A stretch of DNA of 64,000 nt from Branchinecta lynchi (Eukaryota; Arthropoda; Branchiopoda; Anostraca; Branchinectidae), in assembly GCA_023053575.1 (NCBI GenBank), contig JAKZAP010000018.1, positions 18,132,202 to 18,196,201 of the forward strand, in the 5' to 3' direction. The notes beneath the pieces were generated by a model. It was not told the origin of the DNA. It worked only from the letters and a program-made list of their open reading frames with translations, and did no database searches. Below, piece after piece: positions 11,053 through 22,643 of the stretch. Within the stretch, counting starts at the first letter, position 1. Each line of letters opens with the position of its first letter. The translations under genes were made by a program, and so were the position numbers.

Positions 11053-11129
11053 GTTTGTTATAGTCAATTTGTTTAGTCAAATAGCTGACAGCGGGAGAAG
11101 GCAGTCACAGTCATAAACAAGAAAAAGAT

Positions 11130-11518
11130 TTTCATATAAATGTTCACCATGTCTTCTTACCGCTTAATTGAACATCTAATCAACTTTTTATAAAACTTAC
11201 TTTTAATGAACTTTCCGGTTTTGCCCGGATTCCGGGCGAAATACTTGTCAGGCGAGAAAATGATTTTCATATTCATGTTCAGCATGTCTTCTTACTCCTA
11301 AATCGGCTATCTCATTAGCTGTTTAAAAAAAATTTAATCGCCCATCTACGAACTCGACCTTTCCCTTGGCCCAAAGAGTCCTCACACTAAGTTTCATCAA
11401 AATATCTCGTTCCCTTCGGTGAGTTATCGTGCTCACAGACAGACAGACAGACGGACAGGCGTGCAAGTTTTGCGATGTCATAGGTATTCTTCCCCTTACG
11501 TTTTGGGATCCCAAAAAT
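11130..11518 (-). mobile_element. Family A element, reversed and truncated
   Basis: Reverse complement of the family A leader plus about one array unit: CCGGATTCCGGGC (11225), AGCATGTCTTCTTAC (11283), the PolyC-rich GACAGACAGACGGACAG block, ending CGTTTTGGGATCCCAAAAA (11500-11518). It has only the left end of the element. Confidence 0.7.
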
Positions 11519-11557
11519 GTGGAACTGATAGGGACACAGAGGAAAAAGGTTTGTTAA

Positions 11558-11719
11558 AGTTTAACTGAAAATAGCTGGGTACGACAGTCTTGTCAGCCAA
11601 AATTTATTCACTTAAGTGTGCTTGGAGACACGATAAAAATGAGATAACCTACTTTGTTGTTCCGCTATTCACAAATAGTCGATTTTCCTATTTTGAATTT
11701 TTCCTTTCGGAGGTGTGGT
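11558..11719. mobile_element. TTAA element, left part, split by a hAT-like insertion
   Basis: TTAA (11554-11557) then AGTTTAACTGAAAAT, with internal similarity to the 30305 copy (CTTTCGGA...TGTGG versus CTGTCGGATTTGTGG). It stops at 11719, where the hAT-like element begins. The matching continuation, TGTGGTACC...TACCTCTATG, resumes after 13857. The distal end is not clearly preserved. Confidence 0.6.
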
Positions 11720-13857
11720 CGGTGGCGAAACTAGCTAATTTTCGTCGATGGACAGCCAAGATTTTACCGACAAGATTTAATGATTTACCGACAAAAAGCA
11801 CCGTTTGCTCCCCATAAATGCATCTTACAACTGTTGCAATAATAAGCTGTAACATATCAATTGAGATGGTTTTCTAATGAAAAGTAATGAATTCGCAATT
11901 AACTTCCTGGCACCAATGGTTGTCACATAGAACTAAACTTACTATGCAGTCAATAGTATTGCAAACCAGAAAAGTAGTGATAGACACTGCAACAGATTGC
12001 TTCACTGCTTGAAGATTTACGTGGCTGTCTTTTTCGCTTGTAAATTAAGTGGCTTTTGGGGGGTTCAAAAGGTTAGCACTTACGACCTCGTAAAGTTTGT
12101 CTGTCCGTCTATCCGTCTGTTACCATGATAACTCTCGAAAGGGTTGAGATATCTTGTTGAAATTTGGTACGAGGATGCGTTGGATCAAAGTACAGGTGAA
12201 GTGAACGGGCAATCCAGTTTTATGGAAACTTGATGGCTGATGGGAGCAGATGCCCTAAATTTGCTGCTTCTGTGTCCGAATGAATTCCGACAACTGAGTG
12301 GAAAGTAGGGGTCAGAGTAACTTTGTGATACGCCTCAAAAACCAAACATTTGCATGGGCCTTAGAAAGTGCTCGGATTCGACTGAAACTTTCCAAGATGC
12401 TCAATTTATCCGCGTTCGAGAATAGTGTTGCAAGGAGGTCTCGGAAATATTGTAATACGAGTAGGGGCTGAACAGATAGAGTGATTGGGATAAAACTTGA
12501 AAGGTACAAAACTCATGGGACCTAGACTTTCGTTGGATGAAGGTGGGGGGCTGAGGGGTACCGGACCGGTAGGCCCACTGTAGTTTTTCGGGAATGATAC
12601 GTTCGAGAGATGCTTGAAGCATTGTAGACGCCATGCAAAATATATGCCATTGGTCCATGTATGTGTCCGAACCTCTTCTTGCCATTATGGTAGTGCTGTG
12701 GGGGGGCTAGGGTGGGTCCTTGACATTTTCTTAAACGCTTAGGAACAAATCGGTTTAGAGATAGAGATAATTTGGCAATACTGTGCCCATGTGACCTAGT
12801 TGTGTTATTCAGATATCCTGGCCTGATCCAACCTCGGTGGGCCGAGTTGGTAGGGTATCACTGACGGGACTTTGAAACTCATAAGTCACTGAATAAAGTG
12901 GACCATTTCCGGATTGATGAACAGCCAGCTAAACCCAAAAGGGCAGTTTATGGGTGGGAACAGACAAATCACACAAGAACTGTTCGAGGAAACAGGTTCG
13001 CTGGTGTGGTTGGTTTACCGTCAAGGGACAGAAGGGAATGAAGAAGTGTTTGGTTAGTGCATTGTCGGATTTACCGATGAGAATATTCCAGTAGCCTAAC
13101 CACACAAATACTGAACTTAACGAGAAGATTTGTATCCATTCCGGATGTAAACAGACCGAAAACGCGAGTTCCCATTTTACCGACAAGACTTTTCCCAATC
13201 ATTGTACCGAAAAATGAAAAACAACAGATATCAGTGTCTCGGTCTGATCATCGGCTTGATTTACCGACACGGCTTTTGTCGGCATCATCTCCGCACCGAC
13301 AAAAAATTCTGATTTCTAGACAAGAAGCTTCCTGATTACCGACAGAGCTTCTGTTGGTATCAGAAACGGTATCATGAAAGTGTTTTATCAGAGCTCTTGC
13401 CGGTACTGAAAACGAAATCCGTGCACCGACAGACGTTGCCAATTTCCGTACAACAAGTTTCATGATTTACCGACAGAGCTTTCGTCGGTATCACAAACGA
13501 AATGAGGAAAGTGTTCGTCAGAGCTCTTATCGGTACCGAAAATCGAATCTACGCACCGTCTCCGCACCGAGAAGCGCTGCCGATTTTCCAACAAGAAGTT
13601 TCCTGGCATACCGACAGAGTTTTTGTCGGTACCAGAAACGGAATGCTAAAGCGTGCCATACCGACAAACGCTGCCTATTTCCCAACAGGAAATTTCCTGT
13701 TTTACCGACAGAACTTTTGTCGGTATCAGAAACGGTATGATAAATGCGTTTGTCGGTGCTTCGCACCGACAAACACTTCCGATTTACCGACAGGATTTTT
13801 CGTGTGGGGGAGGGGGGGCAGCTGCCCCCCACACCCTCCCCCCTAGTTTCGCCACTG
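11720..13857. mobile_element. hAT-like non-autonomous element, 2.1 kb
   Basis: Left end CGGTGGCGAAACTAG (11720-11734) and right end CTAGTTTCGCCACTG (13843-13857) are inverted repeats of the hAT type (consensus like CAGTGGCG). They are flanked by 8-bp duplications ggtgtggt (11712-11719) and tgtgtggt (13858-13865) with one mismatch. The inside has a Family A/B-like leader (12090-12200), G-rich sequence, and from about 13180 a run of ACCGACA...TGTCGGT hairpins. No transposase frame is visible. Confidence 0.75.
13180..13800. repeat. Hairpin array (ACCGACA / TGTCGGT) inside the hAT-like element
   Basis: At least six units of roughly 110-130 bp, each with TTACCGACAGAGCTTnTGTCGGTA (a palindrome split by a few bases) followed by TCAGAAACGG and GCACCGACA. 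One unit has a perfect hairpin, TTTGTCGGTGCTTCGCACCGACAAA (13748-13772). The sequence could fold into a string of stem-loops on either strand. Confidence 0.65.
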
Positions 13858-15518
13858 TGTGTGGTACCACTGATACCACACATCCGAAAGGTACCAGAGG
13901 TACCTCTATGTGCTTACACTTCTATCATTTAACGTTTCGACTACAGTGGCAAACGATTCCCAGAAAATATGTGTATACGTAAGATGAATATGTATAAATA
14001 AGGCAGAGTAAAATGTCAGCGATCCATTTATTGCAGTATCTGAGCGAATTGCAGGTTTTATTCGTTCGCTTGATCGCTTGGTTTTATTCGTTCGCTTGAT
14101 GATTCGTTCGCTTGAGAATAACTGAAGTTATTCTGTGAATTTCTGTAAAGTTATTTGTACAGTGATGGATGGGTAGAGCGAAGGACTATACAATGGCTGG
14201 GTGAAAGCTTCTGCGCTTTCCCAGGGAATTGGTAAATAGAAACAGAATTCAGAATTGTAAAATAATCTCAGATTTGTACATATACACTTTTAACACGCAC
14301 ATTTTAATATTTGTTATTTTATTTGAATTTGTTTGTCGTTTCAGTCAGCATCGTTCTTCTGGTTTTTAGTTACATATCGTTGTGTGTTTTGTTGGTTCCG
14401 CATCATTTTTCTGTTGGTATTGTGTTGGATTTTATGATTTAGTTGTTTGTTTTTCGCTGAGGACGGTTTGCCGGAAGTGCAGCCGAAATATCCGAATTTA
14501 TATTTATCTCTCGTACATCATTCTAGAGGGATAATTAGCTGATCAGAAAAAAAACCCGAAAATCACTATTTTCTATTTCTTTACTAGACCCCAATACCCA
14601 CAAGTGTACCAAGTTTGAACTTGATACTCGCACTCGTTCACTCCACAAAATATGGTGAAACAGCGCTCGCAATAGTGGATTGTTCCAAGGAACACTCCAC
14701 TAAAAACCCTGAAAGAGGAACATAAACATAATATTTGATCACTTCACAACGTAAATATCTTTTCTTATTTAAATTCACTTAAACAAGTAATCCGATTTGT
14801 AATTTAATAAATAAATATAGGCCTACTAACCTATCCGGGTTTCTCAATACTTATTTTTATGTATTTACTTTTCCTCGTATTCTTCTGCGGAATATTCGGA
14901 TATTGATAACTGTCACTCTAACTAATTACACATAGATGGCGGGGCATATCTCAAATAACATAAATGTGTGTAGGGATACGAGCTCGTTAACTCGCTCCCA
15001 ACAAGAAAGGAGTCTGTGTGAAGGCGGCAATTTGCGTGAAGACAGACGATTTTTCTGAAAAAAACGGTCAGTTTTTTTAAAATAGCCTATTTTTTTGAAA
15101 ATTCTGAAAAGATTCGGCAAAAATATAATTATAATTACCTTGCCTCCCGAAACATTTTGGCTGGTAACGTCTCTGAATAGATGGATGTCTTGTGCATGAT
15201 AAATATTATTATTGACGTTTTGCCAAAACAGTAATATAGTGTAAAAAAAATAAGCCATGGCTTCTACAAATCTATTCTCGTTTTCAGTTTTTCACCTCCA
15301 TTTTTTTCGTCAACTATTACCAATGGCAGAGAATTGTCGGTCGTAACATTCAATATAAGGATGCGCATCCTGTTAAACGTTATCAGACTTCCGCCAGTTT
15401 AGTTTGTGTTGTTCTTTCGTAGGTGCGGCGGAAGCTATCGAAATTGAAGGTGAACAGAACTGAAGGAAAATGCTGAAAAGGTCAGTCATATGATGGAAAT
15501 GATGGATTTTATTTCTAG

Positions 15519-15677
15519 GAGAGTCTTGCCCAGTCTCCTGACGCAGAAGGGATGACGTCGTCGATGCATAATCGGGTCATACCGAGCCCTGGTGCAACAG
15601 TCGAAGCTCTAACTCACGAGCTCGAGAAATCGCTAGCGGAAGAAAATAGGGCTGCTGTGAAACAAGTTGAAAACGAA
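15519..15677 (+). CDS. WDR44: WDR44 exon 4 (predicted coiled-coil linker)
   Basis: Codons 254-306. Acceptor ttttatttctag|GAG and donor GAA|GTAAGT give a 159-bp exon, phase 0 on both sides, joining exon 3 to exon 5 in frame. It encodes ESLAQSPDAEGMTSS ... VEALTHELEKSLAEENRAAV ... VENE. The second half is charged, with Leu/Ala/Val at heptad-like spacing, suggesting a short coiled coil. No stretch of this exon is conserved enough to match vertebrate WDR44 by eye. The case rests on strong splice signals, open frame, phase and position. Confidence 0.7.
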
Positions 15678-15686
15678 GTAAGTAGC

Positions 15687-17090
15687 TCCCAAGGTCCTGT
15701 CTTACTATCGTACTAATGCAACCTACTTCCATAATCTCTCCATGTACTTCTAGACCCGGAGACCCCAATTTTTTACGGTACATTCTAATGAATGAATGAA
15801 TGAAGGGTTTATTAAAAAAAAATGGAATCTTCAATGCCCAGAGGCGAACCTGTAAGGGACTAATTACCCTCGAAACAAAACATTAATAAAAACAAAACTT
15901 CGACAAAAACAAACGAAAAAAGGGAAAGAAAGAAAGAAAGGAGCTTGACTTACGCGGTCTGGGACGCCCAACCAGAAAATCAACCAAAAAGCAACAACTC
16001 ATTTTCAACCAGAATCACCACTAACTATCCAAAACAAAAACTTAACGATAAAACACAACTTAAACGGCTGAGAATAACGCATCAAATTCATATACAGCAA
16101 AACAATGAACCTTTAACATGCTACGAAAAATTTAGTAAAACACTACATGACCTTAACTCTGTCGACAAACCTTCCCATACTAAAGGCCCAACATGTCTAA
16201 TGCTAAATCTCGATCTACTAGTTACTACAACCGGCCTACGGATGAGCTGCGAACTACGAGTTCCATGTTCGTGAAAAGATGACGCACGGGAAAAATACTG
16301 AGAAAAGCACTGGGGTAAACCTTAATTGTAATGTTTGTACATAAATAAAGCGTCATAAAACTTACAAATTCCCGCAAAAGGTAAAATGTGAAGCTCCTGA
16401 TAACGGTGTCTTACGGAAATATTACGACCATCACCGGACAATACTCTTATTGCCATATTCTGTATCACACGTAAAGGAGTAAGGTGGCTTACCCCTCTAA
16501 CAAACCACGCTGATTTTTCACTTGCCGTGTCTTGCTACCTTCGATGTGCACCACTTTGTCTACGGTTGTCTGCGAGGAGTATTTCCATCAGAAAAACCGG
16601 TTACGTAAATTTTTCCCCTGTTTTCGCTGTAATTCGACTGGTCTGGGAAAGGGCTTAAAACAACTAAGACGTGGGTTATTTGTTGAAAGCACAGCCTAGT
16701 TTTAAAGTATTTAAATATTTTTGAATGCTGTAAGTTGAAGAGTAAATAATGTGAGTTGTTCTTTAAACTCGAGAGACACGAATTTCGTATGGTACATTTT
16801 AAAGCCCTAACGACACGACATTGATTTTAACACTTTCCATGTTTCACTACTTTCGATGCGTATCATGCTCCCAACGATTGTTTCAAGAAGCTCAGTTGTT
16901 TCAAGAAGCTCAGTTGTCAGAGAACCTGGTTATGTAAAGTCTTCTGTGTATTTGCTAGAAGTCAACGGGCCTGGAGACTTAAAACAGCCACAAGCCGTCG
17001 GTAATCTGTTCAGAGCAGAGTATAGTTCTAAAGTATCCGCCGTTATTTTAAAATATTGGAACATATACCGTAAATAGTGCGATGGTTTCT
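15687..17090 (+). mobile_element. TTAA family I element split by a LINE/SINE tail
   Basis: The left part (15687-15786: GGTCCTGTCTTAC...ACTTCTAGACCCGGAGACC...TACGGTACATTCTAA) and right part (about 16490-17090: CCCCTCTAACAAACCACGCTG...) together match the intact copy at 17842-18214. The interruption begins with the short repeat TGAATGAATGAATGAA and a T-run complement (15787 onward), typical of a reversed retroelement 3' end. That insert fills 15787 to about 16490. Confidence 0.55.
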
Positions 17091-17841
17091 TTAATGATAA
17101 GCTAGATAACCCTTATAGGTACCAGTACAGGTGATATCGGCGTGATAACGGCGTGATCCTAATTCAGTTTGTGGTTAACGGGGTAGAAGAGCAGTTGTAA
17201 CCTTTCATTTGTTGTAAAAAAAACCCACATTTTGAATGCAGATGGATAGAAACCGAGGTTAAAGGACCCCTCTTGCTTGTTGTGCCTTTTATAATATACT
17301 TAGCTCCCATACGGAATTATAACCTTCTAAAATTCCCACCTTTCTCTATTGTTTCGTTTCGTAACTACGACTTTTTAGCGCTTTTTCGGCCTTGCCGAGT
17401 TTTCCTGTCAGCCAACGAAAAGTTTGCCGGAATCTTCAACGTCCGCTGACAACTGTTTCATGCATAAAGATGTGATAATCTTCCGTTTGTGACTTCTTTT
17501 ACTTGCTTAGTTTTCGCACTTTTTAACCAAGGCACGTTCAGTTTTCAAATGTTTTGCGCCCAGTCGCCGCGTCGGAGAGCAGGAAGGCTGGTTATAGTGG
17601 ACAAGCGCTAACAAGAGAATCGCTAGTTTCAGGCGGAAAGTAATGGTATTTTCAAAAACGCTTCTTCCGGTCCCTTTCATAGGGAAAAGATCATTTCTAG
17701 TAAGAGTTGTGCTTTAACGATAGGACGCGTTATTCCCTCTTTTTTTTGGAGGCGGGAGGTTGCCGTGGTTGGTTGATTGTTGAAAAACGTGGGGGGAGGG
17801 GATTTCGAAGTACAGTTGAGGCATGCTAGTTGGATGGTTAA

Positions 17842-18214
17842 AGGACCTGTCTTGCCTATAATACTAACGCAACCTACTTCCATAATCACACATATACTTC
17901 TAAACCCGGAGACGCCAATTCCGTACGGTACATTCTAACCCCTCTAACAAAACCACGCTGATTTTCTCACTTGCCCTGTTTTGCTACCTTCGGCGTGTAT
18001 CACGCTGTGGACGGTTGTCTGCGAGAAGTTTTTCCATCAGGAAAACCGGTTATGTAAATTGTTTCCCTGTTTTCTCTAGAAGTCAACGGGTTTCGGAAAA
18101 GGCTTAAAACATATCAAAACCGTGGGTTACTTGTTGAAAGCACAGCCTAGTTTTAAAGTATTTCAAATATTTTAAAATACTGTAAGTTCAAGAGTAAATA
18201 GTGCGAGGGGTCCT
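17842..18214 (+). mobile_element. TTAA family I element, intact copy
   Basis: TTAA (17838-17841)|AGGACC...GGTCCT|TTAA (18215-18218). The 373-bp element has short inverted ends and an exact TTAA duplication. Other copies: 24944-25279 (also TTAA on both sides), 15687-17090 (split) and 43033-43370 (reversed, one end altered). No coding capacity. The stretch 17340-17700 before it is a separate repeat shared with 62370-62560. Confidence 0.7.
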
Positions 18215-18384
18215 TTAAGCTTTTGTTTTTTATTTCACTAGAAACTAAGTTCATCACTACCCATTTAGATGCAATGTAGCCTAACTACAAATTTAGAATG
18301 ATCCAACTACATTTCGCGGTTCCATCAGACAACACTTGGGATGTTATCTGTTGTCGCGACAAACGTGCATAACAAGCACTGACA

Positions 18385-18710
18385 TCAGAGTAAATTAACA
18401 CGACGAGGGAGTAGCGTCAAGTACTATTCTTCGCTTCCCATGCTTCACAGTTGGGCCATAGTTGTAGCGCCGCCCTCTACGCTTGTGGCATTTAAAGCGA
18501 GATAAACTTGCGGGTTTATAAATTTCTGTTAAAGCTAAGGTGCGGTCTGCACACATCGAAGAACAGGGGATATTGAACCTTTTTTTTGCTGTGTAGAATC
18601 TTCTTTCAGTAGGGACTTTCTCTATCACTAGTGGGGCTAGTGTCGCTGCTATTCAAGTGTGTGTCACTTATCAAGTCTTGCCGCTACTCACTAGTGTTAT
18701 TTTGCTCTGA
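18385..18710. mobile_element. Inverted-repeat element, diverged relative of the 46583 element
   Basis: Left CAGAGTAAATTAACAC (18385) and right GTGTTATTTTGCTCTG (near 18710) match the ends of the 46583 element, as do internal stretches (GGCCATAGTTGTAGCGCCGCCC, reversed there). No target duplication is seen. From 18711 to 19664 no gene signal was found. Confidence 0.55.
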
Positions 18711-19668
18711 TTGGCACGAAGAGTAAAAAAAATCGCCAATAACGCAGCTGCTGACTTTTATGCGTGTCGTCATGATGTCAGAAAATTCAGCAGGTGCTTT
18801 TGTGGCATTTTTTTTGCCTCTTCCTGGCAATGCTTGTTAAGCATATCATTTCATGCATAAAGTTTGTCATTACAACAGATAACATCTTTGTGTTATCTGT
18901 TGAAACCGCGCATCCTTGTGTTTGTCTGTTATGAAACTTCTGACAGTGTAATAACCAGGCTACAAATGTAAGACAAAGACCTCGAACGCAAAGCAAGTAG
19001 GTAATAAACTCTTTAAAGGACATCTGAACAATGAAACCATCCTTGAACACACCATGGAGAATGCATTTACAGACATGTCCACGGAGAGCATTCTTCTCCT
19101 GAGCGTTACGCTTTCAAAATAGGGATGATTGTTTCTGGAGGTTTGCTCATGCAGACTCCAAGACAAAAAGCGGAATTCATTCAAATCTTGTACAGCGCTG
19201 GCCGGATCGTATTGGAATTTCTTCTAGATAAACGTTTGGGCTTATCTGGTTATAAAATATTACAGAAGACGGGTTGATTGGAGACATTTGTTCACTTCTA
19301 AAATTGTTCGGTACTGAAGTAAAGACAGATGCAAAATGAAGCAAAAATCATAGCTTGGAAACGCTATTTCATATTTGGATTGTGTTTTCTGCAGGCAATG
19401 TAAACGGAAGTCATACAGATAAGGATGATACTTGGTACTCTTCATTCAGGTGACCTATAAGCTACAGAATTAGCAATCGTTTAACAGCACAAGTTAACTT
19501 TGGACGGTGAAATTTGTGCCAAATTGCTAAAGTTTTTAATTAACCTGTTTGACGTGCCATTAGAGCAACAAGTTTGTTAAAATGGCACCCTCCAAAGGTA
19601 GCTACAGCCTAAGAGGCATACTCTTCTGGATGTAAGGAAGTAAGTTAGTCGCATATATGTTTCTTTAA

Positions 19669-20335
19669 AGTTAACTGAAAAGTCAACTTACTTTTATTTA
19701 TTTATTTATTTCACTCAGAACTGAGGAGTACAAAAATATTGTATAAAACAGAACTATGCCTAAACCATCTGGTCCAGTGATTGAAACATAAATACTATAA
19801 AAAATACACACGATTCTGACAACTAAGTTACGCACTATATTATTCACTTGTTAAAAAATGGGTACAGGTTGTGGGCTTGGAGGGCTACCGAAGCTTTTTT
19901 ATAATATATTTTGTATCATTTAATTGCATACACTGAATTATTTGGGTTCTGCTAAGGGATTTTTTTTATTTCCCACTATCTATTCTAGTAATAACATTCA
20001 GATCTACGGCCGTCCCCACCACGCAAATTCTACTATGACGCGGGAAATCTGAATCTGAACACTATATAACGTGGCTTTTCAGTGGGCAATGCCGACCTTG
20101 GTGAAGACTGCTTAGTGACTGAACACAATTTTTTCATGAATCTTTTTTTGTCAAATATACAACACGACCGCATAGAGATACGACAGATCTGACAGGTAAA
20201 TTCCACGCCTCGATAATCGATTGTTCGTGAATAGTGGAGCAACGAAGCGATGGATTTTCATCGGGTCTTCAAGCCTATTAAGTGAATAAGTGGTGGGTAA
20301 CTAGGCTGTCCAGCTCAGCCCTTTTCAGTTAAACT
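19669..20335. mobile_element. TTAA element (piggyBac-like MITE), copy 3
   Basis: TTAA (19665-19668)|AGTTAACTGAAAAG ... CTTTTCAGTTAAACT|TTAA (20336-20339): a perfect TTAA duplication. The inside matches the other copies in reverse (TCTACGGCCGTCCCCACCACGCAAATTC). It also holds a retroelement-tail-like insertion (19690-19800). Confidence 0.72.
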
Positions 20336-20399
20336 TTAATATCGCCAAACTTTCAAGCCTTGCAAACATTAATGCACAGTCGTGAGCGCAAACAGGAAT

Positions 20400-20600
20400 A
20401 TATTGAACTACTGCATAAAACGGGTATGTCAGCTACGATGCTTGGGCAGCGATATTTCGGCCCTTCGTGGCAAGGGTCCTCGTCAGCCTGTAGAGCTGAC
20501 ATATCCGTTTTATGCAGTATTTGAATATATGTTTCACAGTCGGCTTGGGCTCAAGGGATGTTTATCTGCAAACAGTAATTTAAGTAAGATAAAGTCAGCT
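20400..20600. repeat. Hammerhead-like foldback repeat
   Basis: A minus-strand copy with GAAA and CTGACGA (20452-20490: GCGATATTTCGGCCCTTCGTGGCAAGGGTCCTCGTCAG) is followed by an inverted partial copy (AGAGCTGACATATCCGTTTTATGCAG). It resembles the 7665 and 38280 copies. Confidence 0.45.
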
Positions 20601-20959
20601 TAAGGCCACACCTTAATTTTTTAATTTTCGCTCAGTTGCTTTGGCACCCTCAAACTTACGGTGTCAGAAGTATTGCAACAGTTTTGAATTACTTCCATGG
20701 CAGTCCGAAGTATCCCAAAAGAAGAAACATAACTTTAAAAATAAGAAACACAGCTGACGAAGTAAAACGAATCTGATTTCATTTTTGCGTCAAAAGAAAC
20801 CTGAAACACGTAGCTCTTAGCAGGTATTAAGTTTTTAGTTAATAATTCTCATTTAATTGTTTAAGAGGCAAATATACTTGTACTATATGTTAAAGCTTTG
20901 ACGGACATGGTAAATCGCAGAAAAAGCCAAACATGACCAAAAGCTTTATTTTATTTCAG

Positions 20960-21079
20960 GAATCGTTTCAGACTGTTATAGCAGTTCCAAAGGAACCTGT
21001 TTTTGAATCTCGCTTAATTGGATCTGATGATTTGGATGTGAGTGCAGCCAAACGAGGCAATTATGTTGTCAAACCACAG
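20960..21079 (+). CDS. WDR44: WDR44 exon 5 (linker)
   Basis: Codons 307-346. Acceptor ttttatttcag|GAA and donor CAG|GTAGGT, phase 0 at both ends. Encodes ESFQTVIAVPKEPVFESRLI then GSDDLDVSAAKRGNYVVKPQ. No domain; it is a mixed-charge linker with no clear vertebrate counterpart by eye. The upstream frame runs open into the intron for nine codons, but the strong acceptor and phase match favour the boundary given. Confidence 0.7.
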
Positions 21080-21186
21080 GTAGGTTTTACTAAGAAAACA
21101 TATTTACTAATGTTGTATCCCAGATATGACCAATAGGACTTGAAAGTTTATTAACAAAACGCGCGTGTTCAATTTCCCACCAGCAG

Positions 21187-21228
21187 GTGTCTTTAAGTGA
21201 AATGCTAGAACAACTAAAAGCTGAAACA
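21187..21228 (+). CDS. WDR44: Possible small WDR44 exon beside a family A insertion
   Basis: After a pyrimidine-rich acceptor (ttcaatttcccaccagcag) the frame reads VSLSEMLEQLKAET, a helix-like segment in the phase (0) that would fit between exons 5 and 6. The only in-phase donor is the weak ACA|GTAGAA at 21229. The coding-like sequence continues for about six codons and is cut by a family A repeat beginning at about 21245. It may be a real microexon, an exon damaged by the insertion, or chance. Confidence 0.3.
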
Positions 21229-21247
21229 GTAGAAATGAGTGGCAGAT

Positions 21248-21590
21248 TATTGGGATCCCAAAATATAAGTGGAGGGATACCTATGACCTCGCAAAAGCTG
21301 TACGTCTGTCCGTCCGTCTTTGAGCATGATAACTCTCAAAGGGAATGAAATATTTTGATGAAACTTGATGTGAGGATTCATTGGGTCAAGGATCGTAGAT
21401 GGGCTCCAAACCTGTATATTTAGGGGTAGGGGAGGGGTCTCAGATTAAGGGGCGAAAATAATTATTTTTTAAAAGCTAATTAGATAGTCAATCTAGGGGT
21501 AAGGAGACATGCTAAATCCGAATATGAAAATTATTTTGACGCCGGACAAGTAGTTGGCCCTGGATCTGGAAATTTAGCATGAAGTTTTAA
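21248..21590 (+). mobile_element. Family A element, 3'-truncated
   Basis: ATTGGGATCCCAAAATATAAG, then the family A leader (TCCGTCCGTC, GATAACTCTCAAAGGGA) and less than one array unit (GGTAAGGAGACATGCT, GCCGGACAAGTAG). It ends where a reversed retroelement tail (ATCAATCAATCAATCAA) begins at about 21600. Confidence 0.65.
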
Positions 21591-21599
21591 ACCCAATTA

Positions 21600-22200
21600 T
21601 ATCAATCAATCAATCAATTAATCAAGTTTATTTTCCAAATAGCTTAAAGCTAGAAGAGGAGTAAAATGTTTACGAAATACACAGAGACGAAGCAAGTTAA
21701 CTTACTTACACGATATGACCAGAAATAAATGATGGGATGAAACTTTGTAAAGATTGGGCAGAAGAATTAGCAGGATATGGAGAAAACTGTTCCTCTCGGA
21801 CCGACGTACGGAAGACGGGAGGGGAGGGGGAATAGACGGCCTATATGGGGACAACACGTTATCTTTGCTCCAACATTTTTTTAAGGAGTATTTCTTCGGT
21901 CAGTTAATTTAGAAACGTCCAGTTTAATGAGAGCCTCTTCAATCAATCAATCAACCAAGTTTAATCCGAATAGCTAAAATCTAGAAAAGGAATACAAATT
22001 TACAAAATACACAGAAACAGTTTAACTAATACACTTACAGGAAATTACCAGAAATAAATGATGGAATGAAACTACGTAAAAATTGGGTAGAAGAATTAGC
22101 GGGATATGGGGGAAACTTATTGCCAGTAATCCTCTCGGACCGACGCACGGAAGACGGGAGGGGAGGGGGGAATAGATGGGTTATCTGGGGACAACAGGTT
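21600..22200 (-). repeat. Two tandem copies of a reversed short retroelement tail
   Basis: Two similar units (about 21600-21850 and 21940-22200) start with (ATCA)n, continue AAGTTTA...AATAGCTAAAAnCTAGAA, and share AGAAATAAATGATGG and TTAGCnGGATATGG. A third copy is at 25380-25600. The short tandem repeat at one end suggests the 3' end of a LINE or SINE in reverse. The partner LINE is not visible. Confidence 0.5.
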
Positions 22201-22457
22201 ATCTTAGCTCCAAATTTAGCCTCTTCATATGAAATATTATGATCACCCACAATGATTCTCACTGCTCATTTTGGACATTTTCCATGATATAGTCAATATG
22301 GGGTGAGGAGACAAGCTGTTACAACTTTCGAATATATTAATGATCCGACAAGCAAGCTGACCATCAGAGGATTCGAATCCGGCCGGAAGGACGAATCCGG
22401 ATTGGGATTCGCCCATCTCTGGGTCTATGTGGTTCTAACAAAGCGTTCTATTTCTAG

Positions 22458-22643
22458 GACGAACCGTCTTCCAAAGCTTCCGGTTCGCAGCCAGTTATTC
22501 TTGAGGATCAGGTTGATGCAGCAGGACCAGCTAACGTGCACCTGGTTATACCAGGTGGTTCGACGAGGAAGGAAAGCTTAGCTGATCAGCCACATCAGTC
22601 GGTACGGCTTAGGTCTAGTTCTGGCAAATCCTTGAGTGAAAAG
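22458..22643 (+). CDS. WDR44: WDR44 exon 6 (linker; non-canonical GC donor)
   Basis: Codons 347-408. Acceptor gttctatttctag|GAC; donor AAG|GCAAGT, a GC donor with otherwise perfect consensus. It gives 186 bp, phase 0, directly in frame with exon 7. Encodes DEPSSKASGSQPVILEDQ ... VHLVIPGGSTRKES ... SVRLRSSSGKSLSEK, a basic Ser-rich linker with several possible phosphorylation sites (RKES, RSSSGKS). A GT alternative at 22697 (CAAGA|GTAAGG) would leave phase 2 and break the frame to exon 7, so the GC site is preferred. Confidence 0.75.

Noticed and set aside
13462..13982. Overlapping frames of 90-118 codons on both strands
   Set aside because: They read the ACCGACA hairpin array; strand-symmetric open frames there come from the palindromes.
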